Part shown: one piece after another, positions 24,559 to 32,200 of the stretch | Layout: the number at the start of each line of letters is the position of its first letter | Numbering within the stretch: position 1 is the stretch's first letter | DNA from: Bacteroidota bacterium | Lineage (GTDB): Bacteria; Bacteroidota; Bacteroidia; Cytophagales; Cyclobacteriaceae | Direction of reading: 5' to 3' | Assembly: GCA_016178785.1 (NCBI GenBank) | Contig: JACOSO010000016.1 | Coordinates: 28,390-92,389 of the forward strand | Length of the DNA: 64,000 nt | Made by a program: the position numbers and the translations under genes | The notes under the pieces: generated by a model | Databases searched by the model: none | What the model saw: the letters and a program-made list of their open reading frames with translations, nothing else | What the model was told of the DNA's origin: nothing

Positions 24559-25851
24559 ATGTATCAATCAGGAGAAGATGCAGTAAAGATTATCAAGCCA
24601 AACGATCGGATCTTTGTGCACGGAGGCGCAGCAACTCCGCACTATCTGCTTAAAAAACTTTGCGAGCGTGCAGAGGAGCTTTTCAATATTGAAATGGTGA
24701 GCATCAGTTTGCAAGGTAAAATTCCAATCGCTGACCCAAAGTATCGGGAAAATTTCAGAATCAATTCACTGTTTGTTTCTCCGAATGTGCGCGAAGCCGT
24801 GAATGATGGTCGTGCTGATTATGTTCCTGTTTTTCTCAGCGAGATTCCTCAGTTATTCAGAAGGAACATTCTTCCGCTCGATGTAGCGTTAGTACAAGTA
24901 TCTCCGCCTGACAAACATGGCTTCTGTTCTTTGGGGACCTCTGTGGACTGCGCTGCAGCTGCGGTAAAAACAGCAAAGCATGTGATCGCACAAATCAACA
25001 CCAGAATGCCGCGAACGCTGGGCGAAGGGATCGTCCATGTTAGCGAACTAGATTCGATGGTGGTATATGAACAAGAACTTCCTGAGGTTTCCAACGGAGA
25101 TGAAATCACTGAGACAGCCAAACGAATTGGTACCTATTGTGCTAATCTCGTTGAGGATGGTGCCACCATTCAAACCGGGATTGGCTCGGTACCAGATGCT
25201 GTTCTCGCTAGCCTCACCAATCACAAAGAACTTGGAGTACATACTGAAATGTTTTCTGATGGCATTATTCCGTTAATAGAAAAAGGAGTGATCACCAATC
25301 AGCACAAGAAAAAGTATCGCGGAAAAATTGCGAGTTCCTTTATCCTCGGAACCAGAAAGCTTTATGACTTTGTAGATGACAATGCATCGGTGGTGATGCT
25401 CGGCATTGACTATGTGAATGACACTTCTATTATTCGTACTAATCCAAAAGTAACGGCAATCAACAGTGCGATCGAAGTTGATATTACCGGGCAAGTGTGC
25501 TCTGACTCTATCGGCACGTATCATTATTCCGGAGTTGGTGGCCAGATGGACTTCATGCGCGGGGCGGCCCTTTCTGAGGGCGGAAAACCAGTCATCGCGC
25601 TTCCGTCTATCACATCGAAAGGGAAGCCTAGAATCGTTCCTTTCTTAAAACAAGGAGCGGGCGTAGTAACTACCCGTGCGCATGCGCATTACATTGTAAC
25701 CGAATATGGCGTGGCTTACCTTTATGGAAAAAATATGAGGCAGCGCGCCAAGGCCCTGATTGAAATCGCCCATCCGAATCATCGTGAAGAACTAGAGCGC
25801 CAGGCATTTGATCGCTTCCATACGTACGAATTTGAACGCACATTTTATTAA
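24559..25851 (+). CDS. Acetyl-CoA hydrolase/CoA-transferase (4-hydroxybutyrate CoA-transferase-like)
   Basis: 430 residues of the class I-like acetyl-CoA hydrolase/transferase family. It has the N-terminal GGAATPHYLL loop, VSPPDKHGFCSLGTSVD, QTGIGSVPDAVL and the C-terminal catalytic-fold segments GVGGQMDFMRGAALSEGGKP and TEYGVAYLYGK. The enzyme would move CoA between acetate and another acyl group or hydrolyse acetyl-CoA. Substrate is uncertain. It lies 4 bp after ccoI and 2 bp before ccoS, so it is probably co-transcribed with oxidase assembly genes, an odd partnership. Confidence 0.85.
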   Translation: MYQSGEDAVKIIKPNDRIFVHGGAATPHYLLKKLCERAEELFNIEMVSISLQGKIPIADPKYRENFRINSLFVSPNVREAVNDGRADYVPVFLSEIPQLFRRNILPLDVALVQVSPPDKHGFCSLGTSVDCAAAAVKTAKHVIAQINTRMPRTLGEGIVHVSELDSMVVYEQELPEVSNGDEITETAKRIGTYCANLVEDGATIQTGIGSVPDAVLASLTNHKELGVHTEMFSDGIIPLIEKGVITNQHKKKYRGKIASSFILGTRKLYDFVDDNASVVMLGIDYVNDTSIIRTNPKVTAINSAIEVDITGQVCSDSIGTYHYSGVGGQMDFMRGAALSEGGKPVIALPSITSKGKPRIVPFLKQGAGVVTTRAHAHYIVTEYGVAYLYGKNMRQRAKALIEIAHPNHREELERQAFDRFHTYEFERTFY

Positions 25852-25853
25852 GC

Positions 25854-26045
25854 ATGGGCATCATTGTCATCTTAATCACGATCAGCCTTAGCATTGCCTT
25901 GATTTTCTTAGGTGTATTTTATTGGAATATCAAGAGCGGGCAGTATGACGATACATACACACCTTCCATCCGAATGCTGTTTGATGATAAACTTAAGCAT
26001 GAATCCCAAAACAAGAAAGGAAAAAGAGACAGCAGGCAGTTGTGA
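25854..26045 (+). CDS. ccoS: Cytochrome oxidase maturation protein CcoS
   Basis: 63 residues: one N-terminal transmembrane helix (IIVILITISLSIALIFLGVF) then YWNIKSGQYDDTYTPSIRMLFDD, which matches CcoS small proteins needed for cofactor insertion into cbb3 oxidases. It lies in the same operon as ccoI. Confidence 0.88.
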   Translation: MGIIVILITISLSIALIFLGVFYWNIKSGQYDDTYTPSIRMLFDDKLKHESQNKKGKRDSRQL

Positions 26046-26049
26046 GCAT

Positions 26050-26125
26050 GATTGAATTTGAGTCTTGAGCTTTCAGCTTTGAACCTTGACCTTTAAACTC
26101 TGAATTTTAATTTTTGAATCTTGAA
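26050..26125. repeat. Degenerate TTGAATTTGAGTCTTGAG repeats
   Basis: Short GAATTTGAG, CTTTGAACCTTGA, CTCTGAATTTTAA and TTTTTGAATCTTGAAT words occur in series. The last copy supplies the TTG start codon of the haemoglobin gene. Confidence 0.6.
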
Positions 26126-26492
26126 TTCCTTTACTCCTGATATTGAAACCCGTGATCACGTGATTCTTTTTGTAAATAGTTTTTATGACAAAGTAAAAGC
26201 CGATCTCATGTTGGCACCTGTCTTCAGTCACGTTGATTGGCCCAATCATTTGCCTGTGATGTATGATTTTTGGTCATCGATGCTTTTAGGTGATCGCTCC
26301 TACTTTGGAAACCCTCTGCAAAAACATCTGCCCTTAAAGATCAGCACCAAACATTTTGAACAGTGGCTCTTGTTATTCAAAGCTACCATCAACGAGCATT
26401 TCAAAGGAGAAAAAGCGGAAGAAACTAAATTGCGAGCAGAGTCTATCGCAGCTGTCTTTCAATTCAAAATGGGTTTGATGGACTGGAAATAA
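26121..26492 (+). CDS. Group III truncated haemoglobin
   Basis: A 123-residue 2-over-2 globin with SFYDKVKADLMLAPVF, NHLPVMYDFWSSMLLGDRSYFGNPLQKHLPL (proximal His in the HLPL/KISTKHF region) and the C-terminal KAEETKLRAESIAAVFQ. Group III globins bind O2 or NO in the cytosol, but their role is unsettled. The frame opens after a TGA at 26115 and has no ATG before the conserved N-terminus, so TTG at 26121 is the likely start. It neighbours the oxidase assembly genes. Confidence 0.88.
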   Translation: MNSFTPDIETRDHVILFVNSFYDKVKADLMLAPVFSHVDWPNHLPVMYDFWSSMLLGDRSYFGNPLQKHLPLKISTKHFEQWLLLFKATINEHFKGEKAEETKLRAESIAAVFQFKMGLMDWK

Positions 26493-26508
26493 GCCAATAA
26501 CGTATGTA

Positions 26509-26529
26509 TTATTGATGTCTTATCAATAA
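26509..26529. promoter_or_regulatory. 21-bp perfect palindrome between globin and sensor kinase
   Basis: TTATTGAT-GTCTT-ATCAATAA has perfect 8-bp arms around a 5-bp spacer, 45 bp before the sensor gene. The TTGAT...ATCAA core resembles an FNR site with one extra spacer base, so it may be an operator. No T-run follows, so it does not look like a terminator. Confidence 0.4.
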
Positions 26530-26573
26530 ACATAAATGCTTCAATTTTTGGTAACTTATATGACTTTCCAATA

Positions 26574-27230
26574 ATGACATTATTCAGAAAGATCATCACT
26601 TCCCCAGAAGTTGAGAAAGCGTATAATCAATTCATGCTCAACTTTGAAATTCAGGCCCTTCGAGTAACCTGCTTTTTCGGAATCTTCCATATATTTTTTT
26701 TTCTAATATTAGATTACTGGCGTGCAAACAATTACATCTACGTACTCATTTACAGATCAAGCACGATTTTCGTAATACTCTTGGTAATCCTACTGAGTTA
26801 TAAAAAGGGAGTTACCAGTTACTATTATAACTTCCTCTGTTTGTTACTTTGTTCGGCTTTGCCTGTACTCTTCTATTTACTGGACCTGACTGCAGGTATG
26901 CCACCTTTTTTTCTTCCTAATGCAATGCTCCTCTTCTTTTATGTGTTTAACGCGTGCTTAGGGCATTCATTTAAAATCAAGATTGTCCACACAAGTTTCC
27001 TCGCTGTCCTCTTCATTCTGTATTCGTTTTATTTCTCACCATATCGAAGTTTTCACCTTTCGCAAGTCTGGAATATTTCACTCAACGCTTCCATTTCTCT
27101 GCTTATCGGCTACCTGATTGTTTGGTTTAAACGCCTCAGTTTTGTTCAACATGAAGAATTAATGGAAACCAACTCTAACTCGATGAGGCTTTACAGGCGG
27201 CCGAAATGGGTATTTGGAGTTGGAATATAA
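26574..27230 (+). CDS. N-terminal membrane half of a frameshifted sensor kinase
   Basis: 218 residues with about six transmembrane helices (for example YVLIYRSSTIFVILLVILLS, FKIKIVHTSFLAVLFILYSF). It continues to HEELMETNSNS, then reads out of frame (MRLYRRPKWVFGVGI) and stops. The PAS-kinase frame picks up DEALQAAEMGIWSW, a natural continuation, only 3-10 bases later. The two parts probably form one protein. See the kinase half at 27206. Confidence 0.75.
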   Translation: MTLFRKIITSPEVEKAYNQFMLNFEIQALRVTCFFGIFHIFFFLILDYWRANNYIYVLIYRSSTIFVILLVILLSYKKGVTSYYYNFLCLLLCSALPVLFYLLDLTAGMPPFFLPNAMLLFFYVFNACLGHSFKIKIVHTSFLAVLFILYSFYFSPYRSFHLSQVWNISLNASISLLIGYLIVWFKRLSFVQHEELMETNSNSMRLYRRPKWVFGVGI

Positions 27231-29056
27231 AAACCAACAAGCGCACTTTTGATAAAAAAATATTGCACTTGCTCGGGATTGCCGGCAATACTTTCAAAGG
27301 AACACCTAATGAATTTTTCAACGCAGTGCATCCTGAAGATCGAGATGCGCTGGAGAAAATGCTTAGTGAAGGACTGGAAACTAAACGAACTATATCACCG
27401 GAATACCGCGTGGTTTGGCCAGACGGGAGTATCCATCATTTAAAAGCGAGGGCAAAACTGATTTTTGATGCGAAGGGCTCTCCATCAAAATTGAAAGGAA
27501 TCAGTTGGGACATTACTGACCAGAAACTGATCGAGAAGGAATTGATAGACAAACAAAGCCAAATCAATAATTTCTTTAACAACGCTCCCGATGCTATTAT
27601 TATTATTGATAAGAATAGCGCGATTCACAATTGGAATCCGAAGGCCGAGCAAATTTTTGGGTGGAAAGCTGAAGAAATTATTGGAAAGAGCATTGAGCAA
27701 ACCATTATTCCCCAAATTCATCGCAAAGCTCATTTTCTTGGAATGCAAAGCTATAACAATACGGGAGAGGGTCGGATCATTAATTCAACTATTGAAATTA
27801 CGGCCCAACGAAAAAATAATGAGGAATTCCCAATCCTTCTTAGTGTTTCTAAGACTACAGTAAAAGGTATCCCCTATTTTATAGGATTCATCAACGATAT
27901 TACCGAGAAGAAAAAAGCCGAAAACATCTTGATAGAAAGTGAAAGCAGGTTCAGACAGATCAGCGAAACCATCAACGATGTATTTTACTTATATAACATA
28001 GTAGAGAAGCGATACGAATTCATCAGTAAAAATTGTGAAGAGGTCTTAGGGGCCTCACAGGATTTTTTCTACAGCGGTAAAAAGTACACTGAAACTTTCG
28101 TGGTAGAGGAAGATCGTCAAAAAATGCTGGAAGCCAACAAACTTGTTGACTCCGGCACTCCTTATGACGTGGAGTTTAGAATTACCAGCAAAGGTGAAGT
28201 CAAATGGATCAGGGAAAAATCTTTTCCAATAAAAGGTAAGTCTGGAAAAGCCGTTAAAAATTCTGGCGTCTGTACGGATATTACCCATCTTAAGTTCCAG
28301 GAATTTGAATTAAAAACTCAAAAGCGTCATTTGGAAACCCTGAACGATACAAAAGATAAATTTTTTAGCATTGTGGCTCATGATTTAAAAAGCCCACTCA
28401 ATTCCTTAAAAGCATTCACTACTATGTTAATAGATCATACGGACCATTTCAGTAAAGAAGAGATTATTCAAACCAGCAGGCAAGCGCAACTTGCAGTTGA
28501 TAACACTATTAAGATGGCAGATAATCTAATTACATGGGCAAGGCTGCAAATGAATGACTATGAGACATTGCCGGAAAAAATTTATTTTACCGAAGTCGTT
28601 GCTACTCTGTTACCAGTTTACAAACGCATAGCCGAAAAGAAAGGAATAATCCTGACGTGGTCTTTCGAAGATACCCTAACGCTATTTGCAGACAAAAATC
28701 ATGTCCAATTCATTATACGAAATCTTATTAACAACGCAATTAAGTTCACACAGAAAGCGGGCGCCATAAAACTCAATGCTGTTTCATTGGCAAATGGATA
28801 TATACAAATTTCAGTATCGGACAACGGAGTAGGGATTTCAGACGACATGAAGGAGAAAATATTTTCCACTGGTAAAAATCAAAGCTTGAATGGGACTGCC
28901 GGAGAAAAAGGAACAGGGTTAGGTTTAATGCTCTGCTATGAATTTATAAAACTAAATGGCGGAATGATTGATGTCGAGAGCCAGCTAGGCCAAGGGAGTA
29001 TTTTTAACGTGCAGCTCAAGAGCGATTCGGACCAATTGAAATCTAACCGAAATTAG
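27206..29056 (+). CDS. PAS-PAS-PAS histidine kinase half of the same sensor
   Basis: 616 residues: a first PAS (GIWSWNIKTNK ... ISWDITDQK), a second near 115-235 (SAIHNWNPKAEQIFGW), a third near 245-365, then a HisKA domain with FFSIVAHDLKSPLNS (phospho-acceptor His near residue 391) and an ATPase domain with NLINNAIKFT, DNGVGI and GTGLGL. There is no response-regulator gene beside it, so it is an orphan kinase. The ATG at 27206 falls within the first PAS, so the natural N-terminus lies upstream in the same frame (DEALQAAE), cut by a stop at 27176. Confidence 0.82.
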   Translation: MGIWSWNIKTNKRTFDKKILHLLGIAGNTFKGTPNEFFNAVHPEDRDALEKMLSEGLETKRTISPEYRVVWPDGSIHHLKARAKLIFDAKGSPSKLKGISWDITDQKLIEKELIDKQSQINNFFNNAPDAIIIIDKNSAIHNWNPKAEQIFGWKAEEIIGKSIEQTIIPQIHRKAHFLGMQSYNNTGEGRIINSTIEITAQRKNNEEFPILLSVSKTTVKGIPYFIGFINDITEKKKAENILIESESRFRQISETINDVFYLYNIVEKRYEFISKNCEEVLGASQDFFYSGKKYTETFVVEEDRQKMLEANKLVDSGTPYDVEFRITSKGEVKWIREKSFPIKGKSGKAVKNSGVCTDITHLKFQEFELKTQKRHLETLNDTKDKFFSIVAHDLKSPLNSLKAFTTMLIDHTDHFSKEEIIQTSRQAQLAVDNTIKMADNLITWARLQMNDYETLPEKIYFTEVVATLLPVYKRIAEKKGIILTWSFEDTLTLFADKNHVQFIIRNLINNAIKFTQKAGAIKLNAVSLANGYIQISVSDNGVGISDDMKEKIFSTGKNQSLNGTAGEKGTGLGLMLCYEFIKLNGGMIDVESQLGQGSIFNVQLKSDSDQLKSNRN

Positions 29057-29163
29057 ATAAACTGATTTGAGCTTCTACCCTGACCTCATTTTCTTACTTA
29101 CACTCATTTCAGAAATACTTGGCACCATTGGCGGAACTCACTCAGGTAGGTGTCCGAATAAAA

Positions 29164-29195
29164 AAGAGGCTGACTCGACTTTGAGGCAGCCTCTT
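29164..29195 (-). terminator. Intrinsic terminator of the Hsp20 gene
   Basis: AAGAGGCTG (29164-29172) and CAGCCTCTT (29187-29195) form a 9-bp stem. On the minus strand it is followed by TTTTTT. It lies just after the Hsp20 stop (29214), as expected. Confidence 0.75.
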
Positions 29196-29213
29196 CAACT
29201 ACAGACGAGAAAA

Positions 29214-29651
29214 TTACCTCACATCTATTGCTTTTTTAGCTTTCGGCTGGCCGATCACTTTTTTGGCAATGCGAAGTTTGAGAATTCCGTCTTCATAGTT
29301 TGCTTTGATATCGTCTTCATTTACATTCTCCGGCAAAGTAAACGAACGATTAAATGAACTGTAGCTGAACTCTCTGCGCGTGTAGTCTTTTTCCTTTTCT
29401 TCTTTCTCCTCCTGTTTTTCAGAAGAGATGGAGAGCATGCGGTTTTCAGCTGTAACCCTGAAATCCTTTTTGCTCAAGCCGGGTGCTGCAACTTCTATTT
29501 CAAAGTTGGTTTCATTTTCTTTTACGTTCACTGCAGGTACTGATTGCTTACGTAACCAATCCGAATCAAAGAATCTGTCGCCATCAAAAAAATCTGACAA
29601 TAAAGAATTGTTGATCATTGACGGCCAATCTGATTTTTTTACGAGTGTCAT
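29214..29651 (-). CDS. Small heat-shock protein Hsp20 family
   Basis: 145-residue chaperone that holds unfolding proteins. It has the alpha-crystallin fold (NVKENETNFEIEVAAPGLSK, FSYSSFNRSFTLPENVNEDD, NYEDGILKLRIAKK), with the conserved GILKL near the C-terminus. It is divergent from the USP at 29887. A TGATGTCTGTCA inverted repeat sits 65 bp upstream, but I see no matching -7 box for this gene. Confidence 0.92.
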   Translation of the reverse strand: MTLVKKSDWPSMINNSLLSDFFDGDRFFDSDWLRKQSVPAVNVKENETNFEIEVAAPGLSKKDFRVTAENRMLSISSEKQEEKEEKEKDYTRREFSYSSFNRSFTLPENVNEDDIKANYEDGILKLRIAKKVIGQPKAKKAIDVR

Positions 29652-29715
29652 ATTTCCTCCTTTTTTTGTTGGTTGAACATGATACTAATGTCGTTGAAGC
29701 GCTGAAGAATTGGAA

Positions 29716-29727
29716 TGATGTCTGTCA
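29716..29727. promoter_or_regulatory. FNR-type inverted repeat between Hsp20 and USP
   Basis: TGATGTCTGTCA fits TGAY-N4-RTCA. It lies 65 bp upstream of the Hsp20 start and 69 bp upstream of the USP operator at 29785. No TAnnTTTG box is found at the usual spacing on the minus strand, so its target is unclear. Confidence 0.4.
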
Positions 29728-29784
29728 TGGCATCGAATGACTATGCTCAAAAAAGAATCAATGAAGAACGCCAAGTCATCTGAG

Positions 29785-29850
29785 TGATAAATGTCATTAG
29801 GGAAAGTGATGGATTTCCTTCTCTTCTGGCGACTACGAAGGATACCTTTG
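29785..29850 (+). promoter_or_regulatory. FNR-type site plus exact -7 box, USP promoter
   Basis: TGATAAATGTCA at 29785-29796 is followed 58 bp later by TACCTTTG at 29843-29850, a full TAnnTTTG match. The USP ATG is at 29887. Confidence 0.65.
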
Positions 29851-29886
29851 GATGCGCTAAGGATAAAAAATCAAATAAACATCCAT

Positions 29887-30747
29887 ATGAAAACGATACT
29901 TGTCCCCACCGATTTCTCTAAGCCAGCACAGTGGGCTACAGAGGTCGCCATCGGAATCGCGAAAAAAGCGAAAGCGACATTGGTACTCCTTCACGTCATC
30001 GAGCAACCAACAGAAGACTCCTTTAACATTGAGGGTCAAGCTGCACTGGCTGAAGATTGGGAAGGGAAACTATTTACGATGAAGCTTATCGAAAAAAGCA
30101 AAGAGCAACTGGCTGAAGCTGCTGCAAAAACTGAAGAGCAAGGTCTAAATGTAAAAACAGAGTTGAGAATTGGAAATGCTTTTCATGGCATCCGCACCAT
30201 CATCACCGATCATCGGGTGGATTTGGTAGTGATGGGCACAGCAGGTCACACTAAATTTGAAAGGATGCTCATCGGATCAAACACAGAAAAAGTAGTTCGT
30301 TATTCCAAATGCCCTGTGTTGACTATTCATGAGCCCCCAGGGGAGATGAATTTCAAAAATATCGTTTACGCAACATCTCTTAACGACCGGGAAAAATCGT
30401 TTGCCGAAATTGTAAAGAAAGCCCAGGAAATGTTCGGCTCTACAATTCATTTAGTGAGAATAAATACACCGTCTGTTTTCCAACCTGACCACATTGTAAG
30501 AAAAGTGATGGAAACTTTTGCGAAGAAGGTGAACCTCAAAAATTTTACAATCAATATCTCCAGCGATTTCAGTGAGGAGGATGGCATCATTGATTTTGCC
30601 TCCACTGTCAACGCTGATATGATCGCTATGGCTACTCACGGCCGCACAGGTCTTGCACATATTCTTGCGGGAAGCATTACTGAAGACGTATTGAATCATT
30701 CCGCCAAACCTGTGCTTTCATATGTTACCAAAGATAGTTATGAATGA
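29887..30747 (+). CDS. Universal stress protein, tandem UspA domains
   Basis: 286 residues. Domain 1 is KTILVPTDFSKPAQWA with loop VVMGTAGHTKFERMLIGSNTE, and domain 2 is NIVYATSL with loop AMATHGRTGLAHILAGSITE. It aligns along its full length with the USP at 4329 (shared ELRIGN-FHGIR-IITDH-VDLVVMGT and RINTP-VFQPD). An in-frame start at 29791 lies upstream of the -7 box, so 29887 is correct. It is followed by osmC with 53 bp between, possibly co-transcribed. Confidence 0.9.
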   Translation: MKTILVPTDFSKPAQWATEVAIGIAKKAKATLVLLHVIEQPTEDSFNIEGQAALAEDWEGKLFTMKLIEKSKEQLAEAAAKTEEQGLNVKTELRIGNAFHGIRTIITDHRVDLVVMGTAGHTKFERMLIGSNTEKVVRYSKCPVLTIHEPPGEMNFKNIVYATSLNDREKSFAEIVKKAQEMFGSTIHLVRINTPSVFQPDHIVRKVMETFAKKVNLKNFTINISSDFSEEDGIIDFASTVNADMIAMATHGRTGLAHILAGSITEDVLNHSAKPVLSYVTKDSYE

Positions 30748-30800
30748 ACTCGGCAGATTGAAATAACTGAATCAGATACGCCTCAATTAATTCAATTAAA

Positions 30801-31286
30801 ATGAAAACGACTACACCCTATTTCTATCACGTTGACGTTCGATGGAACAAAGAGCGCAAGGGAATCATGTGCTCTCCTGAGCTCAAGGCTAACTCGGGGG
30901 AACACGGTTGCATTGAAGTAGCAACACCTCCAGAATTTGAAAAAGGCATGCAAGGCATTTGGTCACCCGAGCATCTGTTCACCGCCTCGGTAGGAAGTTG
31001 CTTCATGACTACTTTTCTTGCAATTGCTGAGAATTCAAAATTAGAATTTACTTCCTTCGCCTGCAGAGCCGTGGGGAAACTCGACTCAGAAGAAGGAAAA
31101 CTAATGATGACTGAAGTTTCTCTTCAAGCCGAAGTGACTATTGCAAATTCTAATCAGCAAGAACTTGCCATGCGTGTACTTCAAAAATCAGAACGGGCTT
31201 GTTTGATTTCGAACTCCATAAAAACAAAAGTGAGTATGATACCCGCAGTTCACTTAATTCACGAACTGATGGAACAAGCAAGCTGA
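30801..31286 (+). CDS. OsmC/Ohr family peroxide-defence protein
   Basis: 161 residues of the OsmC fold with the two catalytic cysteine regions: VGSCFMTTFLAIAENSKLEF and ACLISNSIK (second cysteine). The protein would reduce organic peroxides in the cytosol. Its position downstream of a USP with no promoter I can recognise in the 53-bp gap suggests an operon with the stress protein. Confidence 0.88.
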   Translation: MKTTTPYFYHVDVRWNKERKGIMCSPELKANSGEHGCIEVATPPEFEKGMQGIWSPEHLFTASVGSCFMTTFLAIAENSKLEFTSFACRAVGKLDSEEGKLMMTEVSLQAEVTIANSNQQELAMRVLQKSERACLISNSIKTKVSMIPAVHLIHELMEQAS

Positions 31287-31295
31287 AACCATAAG

Positions 31296-31960
31296 TTATT
31301 TCACTTTCTTCATAATGTCGTTCATCATTTCGATTTGCACTTTTTGAATTTCGAGTAGTTCGTGCTGTTGATGAATGATAAGGTGATCTAATTTTTCATG
31401 AAGCATTCTTATCTCCAATTCTGATTTGAGATTAATCATGTAATCTTTCTTGGCGCGCTCTCGGTCCTTTTCATCTTGCCTGTTTTGGCTCATCATAATC
31501 ACGGGCGCTTGTAACGCAGCAATACATGACAAAATGAGATTCAATAAAATAAATGGATAGGGATCGAAAGGCTTCTTCAACAAAAAAGAAAGAACATGAA
31601 CAAGGTGATGAACTTCCAGCTGCCTCCGAAGGATGCAACCTTATCTGCAAGCCGTTGGCCAGGCGTATAATTTCCCTCATCAGTATCTTCGATTTTATCG
31701 GTAAGTGTACTTCTGCTTTTCAAAGCGCCAAGTACAGTGTTCTCTAAATCGCTAAGCTCACCGATTTCCTTTAGCAAATAATCGCCAATGTATTTTTGCC
31801 GGAATTGATTCAGCTCACCAAGAGACAGATAGCATGAGTGATTAAACTCAGGATGATCGCGCTGAATAATGGATAAAATCGATGGTCTTAATGTTTTGGC
31901 AGATATTTTTTCTCCTGCAGAGAATTCTTTCTTAGAGATGTCGCTAATAAACGTTTTCAT
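31296..31960 (-). pseudogene. Frameshifted DUF1003 membrane protein
   Basis: The first part (31577-31960, MKTFISDISKK ... ADKVASFGGSWKFITLFMFF) and the second (31296-31583, LKKPFDPYPFILLNLILSCI ... NRQDEKDRERAKKDY) are two halves of one DUF1003-type two-helix membrane protein in different frames, overlapping by 7 bases. DUF1003 proteins normally have a longer first helix before K-FDPYPFILLNL, so about ten residues also seem lost near a T-rich run (31580-31595). It could be a real decayed gene or an assembly error. Function of the family is unknown. Confidence 0.7.
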
Positions 31961-31964
31961 AGTT

Positions 31965-32097
31965 TGAATTCAAAGTTCAAAGTTTAAGATTCAAAGTTCA
32001 TGGTCAGAGTTCATGATCGAAAATTATCGCTTTGACTTTAAACTACCCAACCTGAACCTCATATCCTCGCATATAGTTCAGAGTTTCAAAGTTCAAC
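31965..32097. repeat. Degenerate CAAAGTTCAAAGTTTAAGA repeats upstream of ccoNO
   Basis: Repeated AATTCAAAGTTC, TTCAAAGTTCATGG, TTCAGAGTTTCAAAGTTC words precede the ccoNO operator. An imperfect hairpin GCCTGAC-TCT-GTCAGGC (32133-32149) lies between the operator and the -7 box. The 240-bp gap holds no gene. Confidence 0.6.
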
Positions 32098-32162
32098 TGA
32101 CAAAAATCACTTTTTTTTAAAACATCGGTCAGGCCTGACTCTGTCAGGCAATTCTACTTTTA
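32098..32162 (+). promoter_or_regulatory. FNR-type site plus -7-like box, ccoNO promoter
   Basis: TGACAAAAATCA at 32098-32109 and TACTTTTA at 32155-32162 (five of six consensus bases) are 57 bp apart, as at the nos promoter. The ccoNO ATG is at 32201. Oxygen control by a Crp/Fnr protein is typical of cbb3 operons. Confidence 0.65.
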
Positions 32163-32200
32163 TCTCTGAATAAATCTTGACAAAAAATCCATAAAGTATC

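Noticed and set aside
29067..29357. Open frame after the sensor kinase covering the Hsp20 terminator and 3' end
   Set aside because: It spans a hairpin terminator and the Hsp20 antisense strand, and the sequence is not protein-like.
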